Shown here: one piece after another, positions 54,544 through 63,741 of the stretch | How the letters are laid out: each line of letters opens with the position of its first letter | Position numbering within the stretch: the stretch's first letter is position 1 | Assembly: GCA_951799405.1 (NCBI GenBank) | Contig: OX637344.1 | Location: 8,184,001-8,248,000 of the forward strand | Direction: 5' to 3' | DNA: 64,000 nt | From: Agapetus fuscipes | Taxonomy: Eukaryota; Arthropoda; Insecta; Trichoptera; Glossosomatidae | Translations under genes and position numbers: made by a program | The notes under the pieces: generated by a model | The model's input: the letters and a program-made list of their open reading frames with translations, nothing else | What the model was told of the DNA's origin: nothing | Database searches by the model: none

Positions 54544-55200
54544 GAGTAGTTTTCTCATTTATATCAAAGGAATACATTTGTAACCGCTGTATTGTGGAAA
54601 GCAGAATTCCATTCGTAGCCTACGAGCCCATTATTTCACGAATAATTATAATGGCGTTGGCAAAATAAATTATTTGATAAAATTCCCAAGCGGCGCGTGA
54701 CAAAGGCACGAGCGGCATTCCCTGCCGCCTAAATATTTTGTGACGAAAAGCAATTAATTAGATTTCACAAATGTAAATCTAGGATCGCATTCATTTACAT
54801 TTTACATCATTAGTTAGCCCTGTGTGACGGCAGGTCAGAATAACTTCTATATCTAGTGCTCATGTTGCACACTGCACAATCCTGGTTACGGCACCATTGT
54901 AGCGGGAACTTCATACTTTACTAGAGACTTACTGACCACTGCGTAATCACTATGCCAATGTTTCTACCTGTGCTAGCAAGAATGCTCGTACGTGATTTAC
55001 CAATAAACCGATTTATATAATTATTATAGAAATTGAGTTAATCTTCTTTCGCGTACGCCATGATGCCAAGACGTGTAGGTCTGTTACCTAATTTTTCTAG
55101 CTTACCTAGTGGCAGAATTTAAGCAATCTATTTGGATTTTTACCAATAGTAATGCATTTTACTCACACACTTTCATTTTTTTGTACCTAACACTCACAAA
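54544..55200. other. Unique-looking DNA
   Basis: About 54600-54830 (for example GGCGCGTGACAAAGGCACG) has balanced composition and no match to the window's repeats. It is a candidate conserved non-coding segment. Confidence 0.3.
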
Positions 55201-55446
55201 TCTAAATCTAAATCTAAGTTGCAAGGATATATTCATTCAAAGCTCTCAGATGTATGCCCACAAACAAACACGTGTAGTTCGCGCTTACGAATGCTGATTG
55301 TGTACTTACAAATAAAATCCAAACCTCAAATGAACATAAGCCCTGCAACTCTTGCCGACATTCCCTGAAACAGGGGTGACATTGGCAAAGTGAACCATTT
55401 TTTACAGTATGGGTGGTCAGCCTCATACCAACCTATAAGTCAAGGA
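55201..55446 (-). repeat. rep-C (3' end of the adjoining LINE-C)
   Basis: AAATCTAAGTTGCAAGGATA to ATACCAACCTATAAGTCAAGG. A spacer of about 115 bp separates it from the LINE-C reading frame. Confidence 0.9.
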
Positions 55447-55563
55447 ATACGAGTAATAAATAACATTTAAGTATAAGAAAACAACAAAACCTTAAAAATA
55501 AATCTATACAAAAAAAGTCAAAAATGTCTTTTGCAAAAAATGTAGCAAGCCAATAAACCAACA

Positions 55564-56163
55564 TTAAAAATTAGCATTGCAGATTAGCCGCCACTTCTTC
55601 CTGTCCTTGCATACTTCTTTCATTTCATCCAGAGTCATAACTTTTTTCATACAAGCTCTCCTTTTATTATGACTCTGGATATCCCATTCACTCGCTATTT
55701 CGAAAATTTGGTCCATCCATACCTTTCTCGGTCTTCCTCTTCCACGACATCCATCAATTCTTGCAGCATATACTTTCTTCGTCATTCTTTCCTCATTCAT
55801 TCTCTCCAAATGTCCAAACCATCTAAGTATACTTCTTTTAATCTTTACTTTCACACTTTCTCTTACACCGCATTCCTCTCTAACAAAATCATTCCTCACC
55901 CTATCACTCCGTCTTTTTACAATCATACTTCTTAAGTAATCCATTTCTACCGTATGGACTTTACTAATCTCACTTTCACTCACCGTCCAGGCTTCACTTC
56001 CATACATCAGAGTGGGCACTAGTATACCACCATGCACCGCCAGTCGAACATTTTTTGAAAGATTCTGGTTTTTGGCGATGCTAGCGGTAGCACCCAGTAC
56101 GCACCTGCCTTTCATTATTCTTCTTTCAAATTCACCGGTCATTCTTCCATCTTTTTCAAACAA
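55564..56163 (-). pseudogene. LINE-C reverse transcriptase C-terminus, longest copy
   Basis: 199 codons are open. GRMTGEFERRIMKGRCVLGA leads to LVPTLMYGSEAWTVSESEIS, DRVRNDFVREECGVRESV, RWFGHLERMNEERMTKKV, RGRPRKVWMDQIFE and CKDRKKWRLICN. TLMYGSEAWT and RWFGH.ERM are hallmarks of endonuclease-reverse-transcriptase LINEs (thumb/C-terminal part). The catalytic YADD region is absent because of 5' truncation. The ATG at 56163 lies within the element and is not a true start. Confidence 0.9.
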
Positions 56164-56444
56164 ATAAATCCCAAAAATAGCCTACCAAAATTAATTACTA
56201 TGTAAATAAAGGGAAAATGATGTTTTAGTACTGGTATGGGGCGAACAAAATAAACAACTGTGAAGGAGAGTGAATGTTTGTGATAGTTTTCTTAAAAATC
56301 ATGTTAGATATTGTCACTAAGGATATTTTTAAAAACTTTAATTTTCTTTTCAAGTGCTGTCATTTTGAAAAGGTTCTTTTTTGTTATTTAGCGCGGTTGT
56401 TGGGTTAAATAGTCATAGCACTGCTGCCAGCCCTGATAAATGTT
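56164..56444. other. Unassigned DNA
   Basis: No gene or repeat family was recognised. Confidence 0.4.
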
Positions 56445-56530
56445 TTTTTTTTTGCTTTGCTGGGATTCGAACCCACGGCCTTCCATTTACGAGTACAAAG
56501 CGTTACCACAAGACTACGGACTGGTCAATT
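56445..56530 (-). repeat. SINE-B head only
   Basis: GCTGGGATTCGAACCCACGG, TTTACGAGTACAAAGCGTTA, then ACTACGGACTGGTC. The body is absent. Confidence 0.8.
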
Positions 56531-57218
56531 CCCTTTTCTCACCACGCGCAAGGCACGACCTGCTATCAAAACTGGCAGGCCCGGATAACCCCTCTGGGGG
56601 CCCTGGTGCGAGGAAAAGCTCGGACGTAAAATATGTATATCTTTTCCGAAAAATATATTTTTAAATGTTTTTTGTAGAATATTTTAGCCTCATAAATATT
56701 TTGGTTGTATTTCATTATTAACTCATTTATGTTAAGTCGGGCGCCCTTTGGTCACAAATGCCCTGAAAGACTTGAGCAATGAAAAAAAATATACGATTTT
56801 TTTGGCCTTTTAGAGGCCCCCTGGTTCGATCGCACCTCTCGAATCAACCTTAATTCGGGCCTGAAAACTGGTATAAAATGATAGAAAAGGCTTCAGCAGC
56901 TGATATTGCACGTGTGACGAGGGAGGGGGGGGGGAGGGGGAATCCAATGAATACATGAACAGGCAAGCAAATAAATCACGCTGATAACCAACACATGACG
57001 GGAATCAAATTGAATAGTCCCGGACGCGGAAAATAAAATTAATAAGCAGTTTCATTCCAATTCTGAATATTCAAACGCGTGTCCCAACGTGTTTGCCGTC
57101 AGCCATTACTTTTTATGGAGGTCTGCATGATGGACGTTTACAAGGTAGGTACCAGCATAATATAATACAACAATATTTCCTTAAATTTGCTTACCTGGAA
57201 AAAAAGGTTCATTTACCT
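56531..57218. other. Unassigned DNA
   Basis: A G-rich tract lies at about 56922-56940. No gene is recognised. Confidence 0.4.
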
Positions 57219-57531
57219 ACTACACATACAGGTAACCTTCTTGCAACGTTTTCCCCGAATGAGTCCATGTGGTGAGTGGAACTTTTTTATGGTTACAGGT
57301 ACCTAAGAGGGCTGGCCTTACGCCAATCACTGCAGTTGAAGTGAGGGTTTTCTAGTGCCCGAGGGGACTGGTACTCATTGCGTATGAAGGCTGAGTAAAC
57401 CATGCCGGTATTTTATTTTGGGTTTGAAGTAAGCACAGAAACGGGAAATCATTTCTGACACACTGGGTCGGATTCGAATCCGAGCTCTCGGCATGGGAAG
57501 CATTCTACTTACTGAGCTATCGACCGGTTTA
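57219..57531 (-). repeat. SINE-A, full length
   Basis: TACTACACATACAGGTAACC to the head complement GGATTCGAATCCGAGCTC, ACTGAGCTATCGACCGGT. The head has a small deletion near GGAAGCATTC. Confidence 0.88.
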
Positions 57532-57579
57532 TTACAGAGAAGCAAGTAGGTATGTATGTAGCTCAAAAAAGCAGAACAC

Positions 57580-57980
57580 TGTTTTCGCTAAAACCGATTT
57601 TAGAGGCAAATGAGTAATGGCGGTAGAACTAACCAAATAGAATAAAAAAAACAAGTAATATAAAAAAAAAGGAAAAAGAAATGGAATAAATAAAAATAGC
57701 AAATATAAAAATTAAACGATTATAATGAAATTAATAAATAAATAATTTAAAAAAATAGAATCAAAACGGAAAGAAAAAATAAATTAAACAATGTACTTAA
57801 ATAATCAAGTAAATAAATGAAATAATAAAAAATAAAAAAATAATAATCAAACATTGCAAAACAAGAACAAAATAAAATAAGTCAAAAAATACAAAAAATT
57901 AAATACTAATAAAATAAAATAAAACATAAGAACAATAAACATAAATAATTAAATAAAAATCAATATATAAGAAGAAAAAA
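57580..57980. repeat. A-rich low-complexity tract
   Basis: About 400 bp of AAAT/AATAAA-type sequence with hardly any C or G, bounded by two same-strand SINE-A copies. Confidence 0.85.
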
Positions 57981-57983
57981 TAC

Positions 57984-58192
57984 ATTTCAGTTGAAGTGGG
58001 GGTTTTTCCAGCTTCTGATGCGCTGATACTCATTTCTTGTGAAGGCTGAGTAAACCTTAACAGTTTTTTTATTTTTGCTTTGAAAAAACACCGAAACAAG
58101 AAATCATCTCTTACACTCTATGTGAGATACGAACTCGAACTCCCAGCATGGAACATAACCACTCTACCAAAAGAGCTATGGACCGGACTGTG
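57984..58192 (-). repeat. SINE-A, 3'-truncated
   Basis: TTTCAGTTGAAGTGGGGGTT to ACTCTACCAAAAGAGCTATG and GACCGGAC. Confidence 0.85.
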
Positions 58193-58303
58193 AATATTCC
58201 CTATTATTCAGTGTTCAACATTACTCGACTTTTCTTTTTATACAATGTACCTAAATACCTGATATTAGCTAGTATTATTAGATAGAATTATTACATAAGA
58301 GAG

Positions 58304-58489
58304 CAGGGGCGTGCATTCCATACAGGCACATGCGCCTAATACGTAGGCAATACATGATTTAACATTCAAAATTTAAGTTTAATTGAAGCCATACTTATCA
58401 CCTCAGTTAATTTCAAATGAGTTATTTAAAGGAATGGGAGAAAATATTTATTCTGAGATGTATTTGCCTATACCCTATGCACGCGCCTG
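58304..58489. mobile_element. hAT-like MITE (186 bp)
   Basis: Ends CAGGGGCGTGCATTCCATAC and CCCTATGCACGCGCCTG are inverted. Flanking octamers TAAGAGAG and TTAGGTAG are only partly alike, so the target duplication is decayed. Confidence 0.6.
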
Positions 58490-58715
58490 TTAGGTAGTAT
58501 TATTCCGTGAGGTAAATAAGTTCTAGTACTTACAGAGTTTTACAAGCAATTTATATAGCTTTGGATTCCCACTCTCTGAGTGATAAACTGCCTAGTAATT
58601 ATATCTTAGATGAAAAATACCTTATTGTGACCAAAAAATTGCCATTTTTCCCACTTTTCTTTCCCGGACAGGACGGATGTTGGGCACAGAGAGGAGGCCT
58701 GCTGACACAAACTGG

Positions 58716-58887
58716 CCTGGAAGTCTAATCAGCACGGTAATTCTTACATACCGAATATCAGTTATATTTGTATGAAGACTAATCAGCTGTTCACTTTCGG
58801 CCATCTTGGATTGACAGGTCTTCATACAAATGTTACCGATATTCAGTAGGTAAGAATTACCGTGGTAATGAGACTTCCAACCCAGGG
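58716..58887. mobile_element. Foldback MITE (172 bp)
   Basis: CACGGTAATTCTTACATACC, CGAATATCAGTTATATTTGT and ATGAAGAC mirror GTCTTCATACAAATGTTACC, CGATATTCAG and TAAGAATTACCGTGG. The arms are about 65 bp around ATCAGCTGTTCACTTTCGGC. Confidence 0.8.
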
Positions 58888-58921
58888 GAGACATGGGACT
58901 AAAACAAATCCTTGAAAGGTT

Positions 58922-59225
58922 TTTGTTAAATAGATTTGTAAAGAGGAATGCAATTCACCAATGTATTTCACCTGACTAGAAAGAGGTATAACGTTAATTA
59001 ACATTATCAATTAATAATTGATTATATCATATTTTAAAAAAAATATTTATTTATAACTACCCAATGGCATATGTTGAACCAGGTTGAAGTTATTGTAGAT
59101 AGAACATGACGCAGGCGGGATTAGAACCGGCGTTAGTGCCAATAACCCAAAAATTTATCGCCAATGTCTTATCTGTTTGTCTGCAATGTCGGGAATTGTC
59201 ACACTGTAGCCAACTGAGTTCCTGA
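58922..59225 (-). repeat. SINE-F, longest copy
   Basis: GTAAAGAGGAATGCAATTCA to GACGCAGGCGGGATTAGAAC and the A-box complement CACTGTAGCCAACTGAG. Confidence 0.7.
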
Positions 59226-60771
59226 GATCTCATTGTGGATCAAACTGGTGCCCCCAGCCCCTTCCTTGAATATTGCTTTGCTTCCTTAAACATCCACTTC
59301 CTTGAAATATTGGTGTTGGGCTCAGAGCTTTTAGCGGTCTGTTACATTAAAAATAAATGTGGGATTGTGAATGTAACAGAACATTAATCATATTCAGTAC
59401 TTGGGCAAGCAGTCGAGAGTAGTGAAGCTGCAGTGGTTATAGCGAATATTCAAATATTAAGTATAATTGCCATTCCCTATAGCGAGTACTGAATAACTCG
59501 GCATTATTCGGTATTCAACATAAAAATATTCTTTGAAACTCATCTCAAAAATAAAGAGCATCAAAAAAAGACAATTATATGAAAATAAAAATGTTTTTAA
59601 TAATCTTTGTGGCAACATTTTTTAAGTTATTTACATTTTTTTTCAACTTTATTATTCAAATAAATATAATCAATAAACACTGTCATTTTTAGACTAAGAC
59701 CATAAAGCATAAAAAATGCCAAGTTTAGGGTATGCAGTCGTCTTAAAATTCACAAATTTCAGAAAACCATGTGCACACATCTGAAATAAATAATTATTTG
59801 AACATACTTTTATATTTAACAATTTCAAAAATTATAAATTCTCAGCCATGAACATCAAAATGTACACCAATCTGACTACAGATAGGGACTTCAATCTTTG
59901 CGATGACTAAACCATGATTATAGGTCACCTCAGGTGATTTTTTGAGTGCTTGGTACCTATAACCTGTTACTTAGATGTACCAACACCAGAAGTGCTATTC
60001 CGCTAAATTCCTTACGACCTTAGGCGACGTGATAGCAATTCCAGTCCAAAAATAAGGTATACTGTGATTTTTTATCTATGGTGTTCTTTCGCAAGCTCTG
60101 ACTTGGATCGATATCCAAAGTGTAATGAATTTAGCAGAATAGCGCTTCAGTACATTAATTAACTTGCACAGCAGTTTGAAGTGCCTGACAAATACATAAT
60201 ATGTGTGGCTGCTTGAGCATTCTTACATTGATACAGACGTCTTCTAGAGATGATTTCAAACGGTGTTTTTAAAACCAGAGTATCCAATATCGTGAAACAA
60301 TCACTATAACAGAAAAACGTATGTTATATACAACATCATCTATAGATATAGTAGTGACTGATACAGTTTTCATACAATTTTTCTATTTACATGATCGAGG
60401 GGAATTAATTTTATATTTTTATTCGGTACTTCGTTTAAATGCAATATAAATACGATGACGTCCGAACACTTTGAAAACCAGGAATTCAAATATCATCATC
60501 TGGTCAGTTTAGCTCCAGATCTGACCGCCAGAGGCGCTGGTCTCTCATATTTACAAAACTGTTTGAATCTGAAGTTTCATACATTTAGAGGTTAAATATT
60601 ATTTGGGGACATTTAGAACATCTTGATTTTTATGGCGTTTTAATGTAAAATAGAATAATACACACATTTAATTGGGTAAATCTGCGGAATAATTCAATTT
60701 TATTTGAATTGTTTCAAAACAAATCTCTTTTGCATAATTTTTTACTTAGGAATTTTACAATTTATTAAATG
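59226..60771. other. Unassigned DNA
   Basis: About 1.5 kb with no gene or repeat family recognised. Confidence 0.4.
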
Positions 60772-60915
60772 TTTCAGCGGAAACTTTGTAGATCTAAATT
60801 TTTTTAAATTACAAATTTGAAAAAAAAACTGCTTTATTCTACTGATATTTTTTCATTGTTAATCAAACAAATAATGAGTTTTGACTAGTTTCGGCCTCTT
60901 GGCCATCTTCAGATA
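60772..60915 (-). mobile_element. Penelope-like element, single arm
   Basis: TTTCAGCGGAAACTTTGTAG matches the reverse of the tail of the 19-kb palindrome. The arm ends with the same GGCCTCTTGGCCATC block. There is no second arm. Confidence 0.55.
60883..60912 (-). ncRNA. Hammerhead-like ribozyme motif
   Basis: Minus strand: CTGAAGA, extra T, GGCC/GGCC hairpin with AAGA loop, GAA, self-complementary ACTAGT, C. The stem II hairpin is identical to the 19-kb motif; the core N and stem III differ. Confidence 0.42.
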
Positions 60916-61160
60916 AACTAAAATCATAAATGTAGTGAGAAGCAAAAATTCCCTGTTTATCGGGAATTCACTATGACTGACGTCATATAGGTAAAAGATA
61001 TTTTGACTGTTCAGACCTCATGTGCTGTCAATATAAAACCTAATATAAAATGTAAAAACTACTCAGGTATAAAAAGGTTTAAGTAAGGCTTAAGGGCAAA
61101 TATTATACAGGACATCATAACAACCAACATAACACATAACTACTATAAAAAATGTGACTT

Positions 61161-61482
61161 AGCTACTCAAACAGTGTAGTGTAACTTCTTGCCGCGTAAT
61201 CCCCTAGGGAGTTACATGTGGGGATAAGGACCTATTTTTTCCTACAGGTAAGGAGGTTGATCTTATGCCAACCACTTTAGTTGAAGTGGGGGTTTCCCAG
61301 CTCCCAAGGGGGTTGGTTCTTATTTATTGTGAAGGCTGAGTAAGCCCTTTCCGTACTTTATTTTATCGAAAATTAAAAACGGAAACGGGAAATTGTTTCT
61401 GACACTCCTGGTGGAGATTGAATCCTTGCTCTTGGCATGGAATGCAAGCAATCTACCTACTGAGCTATAGACCGGACTATTT
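61161..61482 (-). repeat. SINE-A, full length
   Basis: TACTCAAACAGTGTAGTGTA to the head complement ATGCAAGCAATCTACCTACT and AGACCGGACT. Confidence 0.88.
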
Positions 61483-61507
61483 ACGATCTTTGTTGTCCCT
61501 ACAAAAT

Positions 61508-61637
61508 GCGAATTCTTAAACTAGACCCAACTGTTGTAAGGCTAGATGGAATATTATAACCAATTTTGGTAAAGGCAATGAATTTTTTAACCCAGCGAAG
61601 AGCAGTTTTTAAAATGTAAATATTTTTTTGTGCTAAA
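61508..61637 (-). repeat. SINE-B, middle part
   Basis: GACCCAACTGTTGTAAGGCT, TTGGTAAAGGCAATG and ACCCAGCGAAGAGCAG. It lies next to a SINE-A in the same orientation. Confidence 0.8.
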
Positions 61638-62220
61638 CAAAGAAATCATCTAAAAATAAGTAAAAATCCCTTAAACTTCACATCACTTGAATGACTATCT
61701 TTGAAAGGTGTATTCAAACAATAAAACATGTGTTGAATGAACTTCATTTAGCAAAAGCTATCATTGCAATTGTTTTTTGTAAATATTATAAAAATGGAAT
61801 ATTTTAATTATACCCTAATAGTCTTATTCAGACACAGCAAATCCATGGCTCAGCCGCCACCTAATGTGAATTTTTCACACAAAAAGTCCATGATCCATGG
61901 ATCAGCTACTTATCACCCGGTATAAACTTATCAACTATGTGTGTAGTAATATTGCAGTTCATGGAAATCTTGAGGTGCTCATCAAAGCCTGGACAGGACA
62001 TACTCCGGCTGAAAAGTAAAAACAAAATCTCATTTATTTGGTTTTCGAATTATCTACATTGAATTTATTATAAGACACATAAGGAGGGCATTTACTAATA
62101 ATTTGTTGATAAACAATACTTAAATGATACGGGAGAGTTGATTTCCGTGATCAGATGACATTGTCAATAGGAGCTGGAGCTTCCGAACGTTTCCTCCAAA
62201 CCTATGAAGACCATCATTTA
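61638..62220. other. Unassigned DNA
   Basis: No gene or repeat family was recognised. Confidence 0.4.
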
Positions 62221-62480
62221 TGACCGGTCGATAGTCTAGTGGTAACGCTTTGGACTCGTAAATGGAAGATCACAAAAGAGCACAAAAATATACCATTCAT
62301 ATTTTCAATTATGCTCTTTGCTGGGTGAAAAATTCATATGCCTTTACCAAAGACCAGTCATTAAAGGTCCATCCAGCCTTACAGCAACTGGGTCTTGCTT
62401 GAGAATATGGCGACGGACCAGCTTGCAGAGGTCTCTTGAGACGTGATTCATATAAAAACAATGCTCAACAAATATTATCA
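62221..62480 (+). repeat. SINE-B, B-box deleted
   Basis: The head GACCGGTCGATAGTCTAGTG and GGACTCGTAAATGGAAG continue directly to AGAGCACAAAAATATACC. GGTTCGAATCCCGGCG has been lost, so the pol III promoter is broken. The body is complete to CAATGCTCAACAAAT. Confidence 0.88.
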
Positions 62481-62604
62481 CATCATCTTCACGCTTGACA
62501 TGGACAAAACATCCAGAAGCTTCAGCTCCGATATACCCCGAAACTTAGTATGGAATGCAAATGTCAGCCAGACCTGTCAAAATATAAATAATAAATAGAA
62601 AAAT

Positions 62605-62705
62605 GTACGGAAGCACAACAGCACCCTTTGTATGTTATTTAGTTTTCATACATTTATTCTCTTTACACAATTGAGGGGAGTTTATATACTATTTTATACT
62701 CAGGG
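62605..62705. mobile_element. MITE-E, right half
   Basis: GTACGGAAGCACAACAGCAC, ACACAATTGAGGGGAGTTTA and ATTTTATACTCAGGG. Confidence 0.55.
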
Positions 62706-62854
62706 TACTTACGTAGCTCCGTTAACAGGAAACTCATCAGATTGTTAGTTCAAGTTGGAATTAAGATAGTTTGACATATTTACAATTATAATAAGTTCAT
62801 CCTCAGTCGGCGTGCAGAATGGGTAGGGTGTCTCCTGAAGACGTTAGCTACGTC

Positions 62855-62905
62855 GTGAATAATATAAGTTGTCTTATAACGGTTCGTCTAGTTTCCGAAT
62901 AAAAA
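62855..62905. repeat. Fragment of the 33-kb foldback MITE
   Basis: ATAATATAAGTTGTCTTATA and ACGGTTCGTCTAGTTTCCG match the centre and right arm of 33065-33195. Confidence 0.5.
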
Positions 62906-62989
62906 TTTAACTCATCAGATGTCTCATGTATGTTTTTTCCATTTCTGAAGATTTGAAATTTTTTTTTGTTTTTTTGTTTTTTTAAGGAA

Positions 62990-63490
62990 GCCTGTGCGGG
63001 AGACTCCCTAGATTCAAGAGACTCTAGGGGTCTAGATGACACTTGTTATAGTGCCACAGAGGTGTTAGTGATGTGGCAGTTGTCCTTATCCAGTTGCAAG
63101 GCCGTTAGTTGCGCAGTGCTGTGGTGTGTGTTGCGTTGCTTTGTTTTGAGACACTGGGGAAATGGCGATTAACATTGGATTTGAAAAGGGCAAGGTTAAA
63201 TTGGGGTGGAAACACAGATACCGGTAACTCATTCCATAAGCAGGCAGTTTGGCAAAGGAATGAGTCGTGAAAACACCAAGTTCTCATAGTTTTGATATCG
63301 ACTGCAAATGGTTGAATGTGAGCCGTTCTACGAGTTGCCCTTGTTGTGACAAGAGGAGGGGGTGTAAGTGAGGATATTTCATCAGAACAGACACCATTAT
63401 AGTACCTATAGAAGAGACTGATCATTCCAACTTGCCTTCTGTGATCGAGAGAATGTAGGTTGGCTGTGAGAATAGGATCATCAATCAGCT
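62990..63490 (-). pseudogene. LINE-R C-terminus and 3' UTR
   Basis: On the minus strand: DHRRQVGMISLFYRYYNGVC, SLTPPPLVTTRATRRTAHIQ, FHDSFLCQTACLWNELPV and FKSNVNRHFPSVSK. A 3' UTR related to the 35-kb copy follows (CCTAGATTCAAGAGACTCTA on the plus strand). RR...LFYRYY.G and WNELP are typical of jockey/CR1-type LINE C-termini. It lies just past the HINT3 exon donor, in the same orientation, so it sits in an intron of that gene. Confidence 0.9.
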
Positions 63491-63547
63491 GCACCGCTCT
63501 TCTTTACGATGACTTACAGTGAAATCAAGTAATTGTCGGCAACTTAC

Positions 63548-63741
63548 AGACACAAACCAGAAAGAGTTTTCCTTGAAGAACAGCCTGGAGATCAGGCCCA
63601 TGTCCTTGGCAGGGGAGATGGCATGGAGGTGCAGGTGGGCCACGGTATGGAAGGGCGGCCAGTGGAAGCCGTAGCGGACGTCACTCAGGTCAGCGGACAT
63701 CAGAGATAATCCCTCCTTAGCTGCACTCACCAAGTCCTCCA
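63548..63741 (-). CDS. HINT3: HINT3 exon with the HIT motif
   Basis: This exon encodes the catalytic part of histidine triad nucleotide-binding protein 3, a HIT-family nucleotide hydrolase (adenosine phosphoramidase activity in characterised homologues). It reads VEDLVSAAKEGLSLM, then DVRYGFHWPPFHTVAHLHLH and NSFWFVS. The HLHLHAI triad (63623-63637, plus a few bases) fits H-x-H-x-H-x-x. The GFH.PPF block before it is characteristic of HINT3. An acceptor (TTATGTTACAG) precedes 63741 and a donor GTAAGT (63547-63542) follows 63548. The intron upstream is phase 1. The start, the N-terminal exons and the last short exon are not seen. All triad histidines are intact, so it may be functional. Confidence 0.88.
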
